Shown here: positions 49,087-57,276 of the stretch, one piece after another
How positions within the stretch are numbered: position 1 is the first letter of the stretch
Layout: every line of letters starts with the position of its first letter
Origin: Rhizobium terricola
GTDB taxonomy: Bacteria; Pseudomonadota; Alphaproteobacteria; Rhizobiales; Rhizobiaceae
Reading direction: 5' to 3'
DNA length: 64,000 nucleotides
Assembly: GCF_012927355.1 (NCBI RefSeq)
Contig: NZ_JABBGK010000001.1
Coordinates: forward strand, 124,001 to 188,000
Notes under the pieces: generated by a model
What the model was told of the DNA's origin: nothing
Database searches by the model: none
Seen by the model: the letters and a program-made list of their open reading frames with translations, nothing else
Translations under genes and position numbers: made by a program

Positions 49087-49887
49087 ATGGCTCGTTCAGC
49101 TCTCCTCAATGTCATGGTTCAGGCCGCCCTCAAGGCGGGCAAGTCCTTGTCGCGCGACTTCGGCGAGGTGCAGAACCTGCAGGTTTCCGTCAAGGGACCG
49201 AGCGACTTCGTTTCCCAGGCCGATCTCAAGGCCGAGAAGCTGGTGCGCGACGAGCTTCTGAAGGCGCGCCCGACCTATGGCTTCCTCGGAGAGGAAAGTG
49301 AAGAGATCAAGGGCACCGACGGCGCGCATCGCTGGATCGTCGATCCGCTCGACGGCACGACCAACTTCCTGCACGGCATTCCGCAGTTCGCGGTATCCAT
49401 CGCGCTCGAGCGCAATGGTGAGATCGTCGCCGGCGTCATCTTCAATCCGGCGACCGACGAGCTTTACACGGCGGAGAAGGGCGGCGGTGCCTTCCTCAAC
49501 GATCGCCGCATCCGTGTCGCCGCGCGCAAGGTTCTCTCCGATTGCGTCATCGGCTGCGGCGTGCCGCATCTCGGCCGCGGCGCGCACGGCAAGTTCCTCA
49601 TCGAACTGCGCCATGTCATGGGTGAAGTGGCCGGCATCCGCCGCATGGGCGCTGCGGCACTCGACCTCGCCTATGTCGCGGCCGGTCGCCTCGACGGTTT
49701 CTGGGAAGCCGAGCTCAATGCCTGGGACATGGCGGCAGGTCTCTTGCTGATCCGGGAAGCCGGTGGTTTCGTCAGTGACATGCATGGTGGCCAGGACATG
49801 TTCCACACCGGAGGCGTGGTCGCCGGCAACGAATATATCCGCAATGCGCTGACCGAGGTCATCGCGCGGCCGATCCCCAAGGCCTGA
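49087..49887 (+). CDS. suhB: Inositol-1-monophosphatase
   Basis: 266 residues. The metal motifs are all present: GEESEE (Glu pair), IVDPLDGTTNFLHGIP, and WDMAAGLLLIREAGG at the C-terminus. It hydrolyses inositol-1-phosphate and in many bacteria also acts in RNA polymerase antitermination. The ATG at 49087 follows AAGGAAA; a longer frame from 48994 is unsupported. The leader can fold over this site. Confidence 0.95.
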   Translation: MARSALLNVMVQAALKAGKSLSRDFGEVQNLQVSVKGPSDFVSQADLKAEKLVRDELLKARPTYGFLGEESEEIKGTDGAHRWIVDPLDGTTNFLHGIPQFAVSIALERNGEIVAGVIFNPATDELYTAEKGGGAFLNDRRIRVAARKVLSDCVIGCGVPHLGRGAHGKFLIELRHVMGEVAGIRRMGAAALDLAYVAAGRLDGFWEAELNAWDMAAGLLLIREAGGFVSDMHGGQDMFHTGGVVAGNEYIRNALTEVIARPIPKA

Positions 49888-49895
49888 GCCTTTTC

Positions 49896-49921
49896 AGCCG
49901 TCGCAACCGCCGGCGGCTTTT
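49896..49921 (+). terminator. Probable terminator of suhB
   Basis: AGCCGTCG (49896-49903) pairs with CGGCGGCT (49911-49918) with one G-T pair, followed by TTT. Confidence 0.65.
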
Positions 49922-49986
49922 AGCTTCAATTCGTCGCAATTTTCCACTAGCCTCCGGCACACAGATTCCCGGAGGCTGAGTACGAC

Positions 49987-51027
49987 ATGGCGAAAGTAAA
50001 GCTGGCGGATTTGGAGGCGGTCGATGCCGTCCCCGGAGAATACGGTCACAAGCTCTCGAGCCCGATGCCGTTCTTCAGCACCATGTTGATCTTCCTGATC
50101 ATCGTCGGCTTCATCGCTGCAATCCTCTACCGGCAGGCCCATGCGGCCTTCGTCACCAACCCGGGGCTGAATGGCCTGATTCTCGGGGTTCTGGCGGTCG
50201 GCATCGTGCTGGTCTTCAACCACGTGCTTGCGCTTCGCCCCGAGGTCCGCTGGTTCAATTCGTTCCGCGCGGCGGGCAATGCCGACAAGGTCGGGCGCGA
50301 GCCGCGGCTACTCGCGCCGATGCGGGCGCTGATCGGCGGTCGACGCTCGCCGGCGATCTCGACCACCGCGCTGCGCTCGATCCTCGATTCGATCGCCACC
50401 CGTCTCGACGAATCACGCGACACGTCACGCTACCTGATCGGCCTTCTCGTCTTCCTCGGCCTGCTCGGCACCTTCTGGGGCCTGCTGGGAACCATCGCCT
50501 CGATCAGCGAGGTCATCCAGTCGCTCGATCCTTCCTCCGGCGACAGCAGTGATGTGTTGCAGGCGCTGAAGACCGGGCTCACCGGTCCGCTCTCCGGCAT
50601 GGGTACGGCGTTTTCGTCCTCGCTGCTCGGCCTGTCCGGCTCGCTCATCCTGGGCTTCCTCGATCTGCAGGCCGGCCGTGCGCAGAACCGTTTCTATACC
50701 GAGCTGGAAAACTGGCTCTCGTCCGTGACCGACGTCGATTCGGAGATTGCTGCCGGCAATGGTCTGACCGGCATTCCGGCGGACGACATCAAGCGTCTCG
50801 TCGACCAGCTCGCCAGGATTGCCAGCAAGGAGAGCGCCGGCACCGGCGGCAGTGATCGCTCGGTCGCCGCCATCGCCGGGCTTGCCGAGGGCATACAGGG
50901 GCTCGTCAAGAACATGCGCAACGAACAGCAGATGCTGCGTGACTGGATCGAGGCGCAGCAGGAAGACGCTCGCGCCATGCGCAAGACGCTGGAAGGCCTG
51001 AACGAGAAGTTCGGCGGGGGCAAGTAG
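49987..51027 (+). CDS. MotA/TolQ/ExbB-like ion-channel protein
   Basis: 346 residues. Two hydrophobic helices at about 29-47 and 63-82, then a cytoplasmic region, then two more at about 149-170 and 203-225 carrying LLGTFWGLLGTIASI and GMGTAFSSSLLGLSGSL, the paired helices that line the proton channel in MotA/TolQ/ExbB. The C-terminal 100 residues are helical and cytoplasmic (EGLAEGIQGLVKNMRNEQQMLRDWIEAQQEDARAMRKTLEGL). It is too unlike flagellar MotA for that role, and lies next to a MotB-like gene two bases away, so the two probably form an ion-driven complex of unknown task. Confidence 0.82.
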   Translation: MAKVKLADLEAVDAVPGEYGHKLSSPMPFFSTMLIFLIIVGFIAAILYRQAHAAFVTNPGLNGLILGVLAVGIVLVFNHVLALRPEVRWFNSFRAAGNADKVGREPRLLAPMRALIGGRRSPAISTTALRSILDSIATRLDESRDTSRYLIGLLVFLGLLGTFWGLLGTIASISEVIQSLDPSSGDSSDVLQALKTGLTGPLSGMGTAFSSSLLGLSGSLILGFLDLQAGRAQNRFYTELENWLSSVTDVDSEIAAGNGLTGIPADDIKRLVDQLARIASKESAGTGGSDRSVAAIAGLAEGIQGLVKNMRNEQQMLRDWIEAQQEDARAMRKTLEGLNEKFGGGK

Positions 51028-51029
51028 CC

Positions 51030-52061
51030 ATGGCGCTTGGCCGCAACCGCCGCCGCGAACGGGGCGTGGACTACTGGCCGGGCTTCGTCGATGCCCTGTC
51101 GACGCTGCTACTCGCCATCATGTTCCTGCTCACCGTCTTCGTGCTCGCGCAATTCATCCTGAGCCGGGAAATCACCGGCAAGGACGAGGTGCTGACCAGG
51201 CTGAACAGCCAGATTGCCGAACTGACGCAGCTGCTCGCCCTGGAGAAGAGCGGAAAGCAGGATCTCGAAGACACGCTTGCAGCGCTTCAGTCGTCGCTCG
51301 CGTCTTCGGAAAGCGAGCGCAGCCGCCTGCAGCAGCTGCTCGATGCCGGAAGCGGCTCGACGGACGTGGCCAACGAAAAGGTCGGCCGGCTGACCGAACA
51401 ACTCGACGCGGAAAAGCAGGTGAGCGAACGGGCGATGAGCCAGATCGAACTGCTCAACCAGCAGATCGCTGCCTTGCGTGCCCAGATTGCCGCTGTCGAG
51501 GAGGCGCTTCAGGCATCCGAGGCGCGCGACCAGAACTCGCAGGCCAAGATCGCCGACCTCGGCCGCCGGCTGAACGTGGCGCTCGCCCAACGCGTCCAGG
51601 AACTTAACCGCTATCGGTCCGACTTCTTCGGACGGCTCAGGGAAATCCTGTCCGACCGGGAAAACATCCGCATCGTCGGCGACCGCTTCGTCTTTCAGTC
51701 CGAAGTGCTCTTCCCCTCCGGTGGAAACGAGTTGAACCCGGCCGGCGAGGCGGAAATGGCAAAGCTCGCGACCGCGCTTCTCGACCTTGCCAAGGAGATC
51801 CCGCCGGAGATCAACTGGGTTCTGCGCGTTGACGGCCACACCGACAATGTCCAGCTGACCGGTGCCGGTCGTTTTGCCGACAACTGGGAGCTTTCGGCTG
51901 CCCGCGCGATCTCGGTGGTCAAGTATCTGATTGCGAAGGGCGTGCCGTCCAACCGTCTGGTCGCTGCCGGCTTCGGCGAATACCAGCCGATCGCCGAGGG
52001 CGACAGCGTCGAGGCGAGAGCCCAGAATCGCCGAATCGAGCTCAAGCTCACCGAACGTTGA
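51030..52061 (+). CDS. MotB/OmpA-like peptidoglycan-binding stator protein
   Basis: 343 residues. One N-terminal transmembrane helix with Asp21 in GFVDALSTLLLAIMFLLTVF, at the position of the proton-carrying Asp of MotB. A long coiled coil follows (about 55-190), then an OmpA-like peptidoglycan-binding domain with VLRVDGHTDNVQL and NWELSAARAISVVKYLIAKG, ending in RRIELKLTER. The arrangement is that of MotB/ZorB stators. Immediately downstream of the MotA-like gene; the pair is not followed by Zorya zorC/D/E genes but by a flavin dehydrogenase. Confidence 0.87.
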   Translation: MALGRNRRRERGVDYWPGFVDALSTLLLAIMFLLTVFVLAQFILSREITGKDEVLTRLNSQIAELTQLLALEKSGKQDLEDTLAALQSSLASSESERSRLQQLLDAGSGSTDVANEKVGRLTEQLDAEKQVSERAMSQIELLNQQIAALRAQIAAVEEALQASEARDQNSQAKIADLGRRLNVALAQRVQELNRYRSDFFGRLREILSDRENIRIVGDRFVFQSEVLFPSGGNELNPAGEAEMAKLATALLDLAKEIPPEINWVLRVDGHTDNVQLTGAGRFADNWELSAARAISVVKYLIAKGVPSNRLVAAGFGEYQPIAEGDSVEARAQNRRIELKLTER

Positions 52062-52158
52062 CATTCCCGGAGACCTAGCAGAACTGCTGGGTTGTCTCAC
52101 AGCTTACGTGCCCGTAAAAGTAAGACGAGCATGTGGGAGTGCGAGGGGGAGGCTGCGG

Positions 52159-53802
52159 ATGAAATTCGATGTTCTGGTGATCGGCGGGGGACTTGCGGGA
52201 CTGGTGGCGGCGACAGAGGCCGCGGATCGCGGACTGAAGGTCTGCGTGCTCGACCAGGAAGGCATCCAGAATCTCGGCGGGCAGGCCTTCTGGTCTCTCG
52301 GCGGTCTCTTCTTCATCGACAGTCCGGAACAGCGCCGGCTCGGCATTCGCGACAGTTTCGAACTGGCGCGGCAGGACTGGTACGGTTCGGCAGGGTTCGA
52401 TCGGATCGAGGATTACTGGCCGCGCCATTGGGCTGACGCCTATCTCGAATTCGCCGCCGGCGAGAAGCGCGACTGGCTCCACCGGCAGGGTGTCCGCTGG
52501 TTTCCGGTGGTCGGCTGGGCCGAGCGCGGCGGGTCGCTCGCGAGCGGACACGGCAATTCGGTGCCGCGCTTCCATATTACCTGGGGAACCGGGCCGGCCG
52601 TCGTGGAGCCCTTCATCCGCCGTGCCAGGGCGGCCGAGGAAAATGGCCGGCTGACATTCCGCTTCCGCCATCAGGTCGATGATCTTGTCGTCACCAACGG
52701 CGCTGTCACAGGCGTGCGGGGAACCGTGCTGGCGAGCGATGCCGCACCGCGCGGGGCTGCTACGTCGCGCGAACCGATCGGGGAATTCGAGATCACCGCC
52801 GGCGCCGTCATCGTCGCCTCGGGCGGCATCGGCGGCAATCACGATCTGGTGCGCAAGAGCTGGCCGGTCGATCGGCTGGGACCGGCGCCGCGGTCGATGG
52901 TCGCCGGCGTTCCGCAATATGTGGACGGCCGGATGCTGGCGATTGCGCGTGCCGCCGGCGGGGAGGTCATCAATGGCGACCGCATGTGGCACTATACGGA
53001 GGGGCTGCGGAACTTCGACCCGATCTGGCCGAACCACGGCATCCGCATCCTGCCCGGTCCAAGCTCTTTCTGGTGTGACGCGGATGGCAACCGCTTCCAG
53101 GCGCCGGCCATGCCGGGTTTCGACACGCTGGCGACGCTGAAGGCGATCCGGGCACGGGGCGACGAATATAGCTGGTTCGTGCTCAACAAGGCGATCATCA
53201 AGAAGGAATTCGCCCTGTCCGGATCGGAGCAGAATCCCGATCTCACCGGCAAGAACATCCGCCTTCTCCTGAAGCGCCTCGGTAAGAACCCGCCCGGTCC
53301 CGTGCAGGCTTTCATGGACAAGGGCGAGGATTTCGTAGTGCGCGACACGCTGGAGGACCTGGTGCTGGCCATGAATACCCTGACCGGTGAGCACAGGATC
53401 GGCATTCATCACCTGAGAGCCCAGATCGAGGCGCGGGATCGCGAGATCGAAAACAGCTTCAGCAAGGATGCCCAGGTGACCGCCATCCGGGGCGCGCGGA
53501 ACTTCATCGGCGACAAGCTGATGCGCACGGCCCGGCCGCACCGCCTGCTCGACGCCAAGGCCGGTCCGCTGATCGCGGTCAGGCTGCACGTGCTGACGCG
53601 CAAGACGCTCGGCGGCCTGCATACGGATCTCTCGGCCCGCGTGCTCGACAGCACCAACAAGCCGGTGCCGGGTCTCTATGCGGCTGGAGAGGTGTCCGGC
53701 TTCGGCGGCGGCGGCGTGCATGGCTACAATGCGCTGGAAGGGACCTTCCTTGGCGGCTGCCTGTTCTCCGGACGCATCGCGGGCCGTTCGGTCGGAGCCT
53801 GA
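52159..53802 (+). CDS. FAD-binding dehydrogenase (KstD-like)
   Basis: 547 residues. MKFDVLVIGGGLAGLVAATEAADRG opens with the FAD dinucleotide motif (Gly9-Gly-Gly-Leu-Ala-Gly14), and GLYAAGEVSGFGGGGVHGYNALEGTFLGGC at the C-terminus is the second FAD segment of the fumarate reductase/3-ketosteroid dehydrogenase-like family. Members are annotated simply as FAD-binding dehydrogenases; substrate unknown. The frame runs 76 codons upstream into the stator gene; the ATG at 52159 follows GAGGGGGAGG. Confidence 0.87.
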   Translation: MKFDVLVIGGGLAGLVAATEAADRGLKVCVLDQEGIQNLGGQAFWSLGGLFFIDSPEQRRLGIRDSFELARQDWYGSAGFDRIEDYWPRHWADAYLEFAAGEKRDWLHRQGVRWFPVVGWAERGGSLASGHGNSVPRFHITWGTGPAVVEPFIRRARAAEENGRLTFRFRHQVDDLVVTNGAVTGVRGTVLASDAAPRGAATSREPIGEFEITAGAVIVASGGIGGNHDLVRKSWPVDRLGPAPRSMVAGVPQYVDGRMLAIARAAGGEVINGDRMWHYTEGLRNFDPIWPNHGIRILPGPSSFWCDADGNRFQAPAMPGFDTLATLKAIRARGDEYSWFVLNKAIIKKEFALSGSEQNPDLTGKNIRLLLKRLGKNPPGPVQAFMDKGEDFVVRDTLEDLVLAMNTLTGEHRIGIHHLRAQIEARDREIENSFSKDAQVTAIRGARNFIGDKLMRTARPHRLLDAKAGPLIAVRLHVLTRKTLGGLHTDLSARVLDSTNKPVPGLYAAGEVSGFGGGGVHGYNALEGTFLGGCLFSGRIAGRSVGA

Positions 53803-53826
53803 CGGCTCCGACTGCAATAGCCCCAG

Positions 53827-55632
53827 TTACTCGGCTGCCGGAGCGGTGAAGTCCCGCCCGCCGGTCTCGAACTGCAGCCGCGCCAGCTTGGCATAGAGGC
53901 CGCCCTGCTGGATCAGGCTGTGGTGGGTGCCTTCCTCGACGATGCGACCGTCATCCAGCACCAGGATGCGATCTGCCTTCAGAACCGTTGCGAGACGATG
54001 GGCGATGACGATCGTGGTGCGATCCTTCATCAGGCCGTCAAGCGCCTTCTGAACGAGCGTTTCGCTTTCCGCGTCGAGGGCGGAGGTCGCCTCGTCGAGC
54101 AGCAGCAGCGGAGCATTGCGCAGCAAGGCCCGGGCGATCGCGATACGCTGGCGCTGGCCGCCGGAAAGGGTGATGCCGCGTTCACCGACCTGCGTGTCGA
54201 AACCGTGTTCCAGACGCTGGATGAATTCTGTCGCCTGGGCGGCGTCGGCGGCGGCCTCGACCATCTGGCGGGTCGCGTTCGGCGAGCCGAAGGCGATGTT
54301 GTCGTGGATGGAGGCGGCGAAGACGGTTACGTCCTGCGGCACGATGGCGATGCGGGCGCGGACGCTTTCCGGATCGGCGTTGCGGATGTCGATGCCGTCG
54401 AGGGCGACTGCCCCCTTCAACGGGTCATAGAAACGCAGGATCAGCGAGAAGACGGTGCTCTTGCCGGCGCCGGAAGGCCCGACGATTGCTACGGTCTCTC
54501 CGGGTTGGACGGCGAAGGAAAGTCCCTTCAGCGCCGATTTTGCCGCGCTTGAGGGATAGGCGAAGTGCACGTCGGAGAAGGCGACGCCGCCCTGGGCCGG
54601 AACCGGCAGCGCCTTCGGATGGGGCGGCGCCGACACCTGGGAGACTTCCTGCAACAGCTCGGTCAGGCGTTCGGCGGCACCGGAGGCCTGGGCGAGTTCG
54701 CCCCAGACCTCGGACAGCGTGCCCATCGAGCCGGCGGCGATGACGGAGTAGAGCAGGAACTGGCCGAGCGTGCCTGCGGACAGCGTGCCGGCCAGTACGC
54801 CCTGCGCGCCGAACCAGAGCACCGCAACGATGCTGCCGAAGACGAGGGTGATGGCGACGCCGGTCAGCAGTGCACGCGACTTGATGGCGGCGCGGGCGGC
54901 CTCATAGGCGCCCTCGACGGCGTCCCCATAGCGCTGGTTGGCGATGCCTTCGGCGTTGAAGGCCTGGACGGTGCGGGCAGCGCCGATCGTTTCCCCCGCA
55001 AACGCCGATGCCTGAGCTAGCGTGTCCTGGGCGGCGCGGGAGCGGCGTCTCACGGAGCGGCCGAAGGCGACGAGGGGGAAAACGATGATCGGGATCGCGG
55101 CGAGCACCAGGACCGAAAGGCGCGGGCTCGTATAGATCATCATCGCCATCGCGCCGAGACAGAGGATCGAGTTGCGCAGGGCCAGCGAGGCGGTGGCCCC
55201 GACGGCCGACTTGATCTGAGTGGTGTCGGCGGTCAGGCGCGAGACGATCTCGCCTGACTGGTTCACGTCGAAGAAGGCAGGCGAAAGCCGCGTGACATGC
55301 GCAAACACATCGCGCCGGAGGTCGGAAACGACGCGTTCGCCGATCGTGATGACGTAGTAGTAGCGCATCGCGCTGGCGAGCGCGAGGACGATGGCCATGA
55401 CGATCATCATGCCGAAATAGTTGTTGATGAAACCGCTGTCGGCAGCGCTGAAGCCGTGGTCGACCATGCGGCGGACCGCAAGCGGCAGGGCCAGTGTCGT
55501 GGCGGCCGCAAGACCGAGGAAAAACAGGGCTCCGGCGACGAGTTTCCGGTAGCGCATCACGTAGGGCAACAAGCCCGCCAGGGGTTTCAGGGAACGGCGT
55601 TTCGGCTGGTCGACATCGGTGACTGCGGACAC
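53827..55632 (-). CDS. ABC transporter, fused permease/ATPase, MsbA-type exporter
   Basis: 601 residues from a GTG at 55632 preceded by GGAGAAG; a GTG at 55677 would add 15 residues. Six transmembrane helices occupy about 20-310, then one nucleotide-binding domain with Walker A GPSGAGKST, signature LSGGQRQRIAIARALL, Walker B LLLLDEATSALD and the switch His in VIAHRLATV. This is the half-transporter design of lipid or drug exporters, working as a homodimer. Substrate is not predictable. Confidence 0.92.
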   Translation of the reverse strand: MSAVTDVDQPKRRSLKPLAGLLPYVMRYRKLVAGALFFLGLAAATTLALPLAVRRMVDHGFSAADSGFINNYFGMMIVMAIVLALASAMRYYYVITIGERVVSDLRRDVFAHVTRLSPAFFDVNQSGEIVSRLTADTTQIKSAVGATASLALRNSILCLGAMAMMIYTSPRLSVLVLAAIPIIVFPLVAFGRSVRRRSRAAQDTLAQASAFAGETIGAARTVQAFNAEGIANQRYGDAVEGAYEAARAAIKSRALLTGVAITLVFGSIVAVLWFGAQGVLAGTLSAGTLGQFLLYSVIAAGSMGTLSEVWGELAQASGAAERLTELLQEVSQVSAPPHPKALPVPAQGGVAFSDVHFAYPSSAAKSALKGLSFAVQPGETVAIVGPSGAGKSTVFSLILRFYDPLKGAVALDGIDIRNADPESVRARIAIVPQDVTVFAASIHDNIAFGSPNATRQMVEAAADAAQATEFIQRLEHGFDTQVGERGITLSGGQRQRIAIARALLRNAPLLLLDEATSALDAESETLVQKALDGLMKDRTTIVIAHRLATVLKADRILVLDDGRIVEEGTHHSLIQQGGLYAKLARLQFETGGRDFTAPAAE

Positions 55633-55820
55633 TTTACTCTTCTCCGGCCCGGTTTGCGGGCTTTCGTGCCATGGCACTTGTTATCCTTGCGCCCTTCATG
55701 TATAGGCACCGCATCGAATTGGGAAGCCGTGGCCTGTTCGGACATCGGCTTGATTTATTGAATAGGTCTCCATGACGCAATTGCGGCATTTGGACCCTCC
55801 GGCACAGCAGGAAGATCGCA

Positions 55821-56042
55821 ATGAAGGCTGATATCCATCCCGACTACCACACCATCAAGGTGGTCATGACCGACGGCACCGAATACGAAACCCGTTCTAC
55901 CTGGGGTTCGGAAGGCGCCGTCATGAACCTCGAAATCGACCCCAAGTCCCATCCGGCTTGGACCGGCGGTAACCAGCAGCTGATGGACCGCGGCGGCCGC
56001 GTTTCGAAGTTCAACAAGCGTTTCGGTGGCCTCGGCCTCTGA
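55821..56042 (+). CDS. rpmE: 50S ribosomal protein L31, cysteine-free type
   Basis: 73 residues: [29 protein letters not shown], then [34 protein letters not shown]. The zinc CxxC motifs of the C+ form are absent. It is the standard L31 of Rhizobiales. AGGAAG precedes the ATG. A terminator with a TTCG tetraloop follows directly. Confidence 0.96.
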   Translation: MKADIHPDYHTIKVVMTDGTEYETRSTWGSEGAVMNLEIDPKSHPAWTGGNQQLMDRGGRVSKFNKRFGGLGL

Positions 56043-56070
56043 TCGATCGACGATCGACGTTTTTCGGAAA

Positions 56071-56096
56071 AGCCCGGTTTCGACCGGGCTTTTTTG
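56071..56096 (+). terminator. Terminator of rpmE with TTCG tetraloop
   Basis: AGCCCGGT (56071-56078), TTCG, ACCGGGCT (56083-56090), then TTTTTT: eight perfect pairs capped by a stable UUCG loop. Confidence 0.9.
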
Positions 56097-56134
56097 TTGC
56101 CTGCATTTCGGGAACTGGCGCCCGTTGCGCAATG

Positions 56135-56164
56135 AAAAGCCCGGCGCTGCGATGCAGGCCGGGC
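56135..56164 (-). terminator. Terminator of rcdA
   Basis: GCCCGGC (56139-56145) pairs with GCCGGGC (56158-56164), extended inside by CTGC/GCAG; on the minus strand TTTT follows. Confidence 0.75.
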
Positions 56165-56199
56165 GTTTTGTTTTGGCGATGCCTGGCGCAAGACGCCGA

Positions 56200-56715
56200 T
56201 CAGTTCGCGTTGAAGGCGGTCCGCAGCAGATCGAGCTGAGCCTGGACGCTGTTTTCGTTGTCCGGGACGATCGGCGCGTCGGAGGGGCGATAGATCTCGC
56301 GGTCGAGAAGGGCGATGCGGTTCTGGAGGCGCAGCGAACGCTCGACGAGGTCGCGGAAGGATTCCGGCAGATCGTTCCAGCCGGGGGCCTGACGGTCGAC
56401 GTTGAAGCCGTCGAGGCGGACCTTGCTCTTTTCCGAGATAACCTGGTCGCGGCTCATTTCGCCGTTGTTGACGGCGCGCTGCAGGAGCAGCCAGGAGGCC
56501 ATCTGCATAAGACGGGTGGTGAGGCGCATCGATTCCGCGGCGTAGAGGACAGATGCCATGCGGGGCAGAACCTTGGCGGCGGCGCGGCCCGGGCCATCGA
56601 GATAGGCGGCGGTTTCTTCGACCAGGCCCATGCCCTCGGCATAGGTCGCCTTGAACTGCGTCGATGCAGCGGCGCGTCCGGCAAAGCTCACAGTGTTCAA
56701 TCCGAGTTCAGACAT
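56200..56715 (-). CDS. rcdA: RcdA-like protein (DUF1465)
   Basis: 171 residues, helical, with the DUF1465 pattern: TYAEGMGLVEETAAYLDG, ESMRLTTRLMQMASWLLLQRAVNNGEMS and FRDLVERSLRLQNRIALLDREIYR. In Caulobacter the DUF1465 protein RcdA is the adaptor that brings the cell-cycle regulator CtrA and others to the ClpXP protease. It lies behind a perfect CtrA box (56835-56849), in line with the known feedback in which CtrA controls rcdA. Assignment rests on the family pattern; position of the acidic C-terminal tail fits too. Confidence 0.82.
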   Translation of the reverse strand: MSELGLNTVSFAGRAAASTQFKATYAEGMGLVEETAAYLDGPGRAAAKVLPRMASVLYAAESMRLTTRLMQMASWLLLQRAVNNGEMSRDQVISEKSKVRLDGFNVDRQAPGWNDLPESFRDLVERSLRLQNRIALLDREIYRPSDAPIVPDNENSVQAQLDLLRTAFNAN

Positions 56716-56834
56716 CGGTTCACCCCTGAATTACGCATCACTTTTACTGGGTAACGACATGGACGCTTGACTTGTTCCTGCCGCTTTTCATGGCCGTACG
56801 ATGCTACCAATACCCCAAATGCGCAAGCCGTTTA

Positions 56835-56849
56835 TTAAAGAAGGGTTAA
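56835..56849. promoter_or_regulatory. CtrA box upstream of rcdA
   Basis: TTAA (56835-56838), seven bases (AGAAGGG), TTAA (56846-56849): exact CtrA consensus, about 120-135 bases upstream of the rcdA start codon in an otherwise gene-free region. Confidence 0.62.
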
Positions 56850-56884
56850 TTCCCACAATTTTCAATATAGGGCCGACCCGAACG

Positions 56885-56981
56885 CAAAAAAAGAGCCGCA
56901 AAAGCGGCTCTCAAGGTAAAACAGGGAGAAAAATCAGACGATCGCCATAAGGAGAAACGAACTGAATCCAGCATGGCCGGA
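56885..56981 (-). ncRNA. Candidate trans-acting small RNA between rcdA and DUF1192
   Basis: On the minus strand: a stem ATCCGGC/GCTGGAT around CAT (plus 56968-56984), then an unpaired region with TCTCCTT and TCTCCCT, both complementary to Shine-Dalgarno sequences, then a perfect terminator AGAGCCGC-TTTT-GCGGCTCT (plus 56892-56911) followed by seven T. A -10-like AATATA (plus 56988-56993) sits 12 bases downstream of a CtrA-like TTTA-N7-TTAA box (57006-57020). About 97 bases long. The layout is that of an Hfq-type antisense RNA; the rhizobial cell-cycle RNA EcpR1 is worth comparing, but identity is not claimed. Confidence 0.55.
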
Positions 56982-57005
56982 TGAAGCTATATTCGCTCAA
57001 AAGGC

Positions 57006-57020
57006 TTAACGGATAGTAAA
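57006..57020. promoter_or_regulatory. CtrA-like box (7 of 8)
   Basis: Minus strand TTTA (plus 57017-57020), seven bases, TTAA (plus 57006-57009). One base differs from the consensus. Its position relative to the AATATA at 56988-56993 fits a CtrA-activated promoter for the small RNA. Confidence 0.35.
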
Positions 57021-57081
57021 TGCAAAGCCGAAAATTCTGATCTTCCGGGATATCAACCGCCGGATATGTACTCTTTCGAGA

Positions 57082-57276
57082 CTATACTTTGGGCTTGAAG
57101 AAGCTGTCGGCCGCGCGCTTGCCCGCTTCCTTGCGCTGACGCTCCTCAGTGAGTCGCGCAATCTCAGCCTCGAGGAGGCTGATCCGAGCGTTAAGTTCGT
57201 CGGCCGAGAGGAAGGAAAGGTCGCTGCCGATCTCGTGCGAAACGGGCTTCTTCGGCTTGTCCTCGTCGAAAATCAT
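57082..57276 (-). CDS. DUF1192 small protein
   Basis: 64 residues: MIFDEDKPKKPVSHEIGSDLSFLSADELNARISLLEAEIARL, then a charged helix. This is the DUF1192 pattern (LSVDELxxRIxxLxxEIxRL), found in alphaproteobacteria and of unknown function. A short coiled coil is likely. Its ATG overlaps the stop of the MFS gene upstream (ATGA), so the two are translationally coupled. Confidence 0.9.
   Translation of the reverse strand: MIFDEDKPKKPVSHEIGSDLSFLSADELNARISLLEAEIARLTEERQRKEAGKRAADSFFKPKV

Noticed and set aside
49987-52061. Zorya anti-phage system based on the MotA/MotB-like pair
   Set aside because: No ZorC, ZorD or ZorE gene follows; the neighbours are suhB and a dehydrogenase and the region looks like core genome.
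51931-53802. Long N-terminal extension of the flavin dehydrogenase into the stator gene
   Set aside because: FAD motif begins at MKFDVLVIGGG from 52159, which has a strong ribosome binding site.
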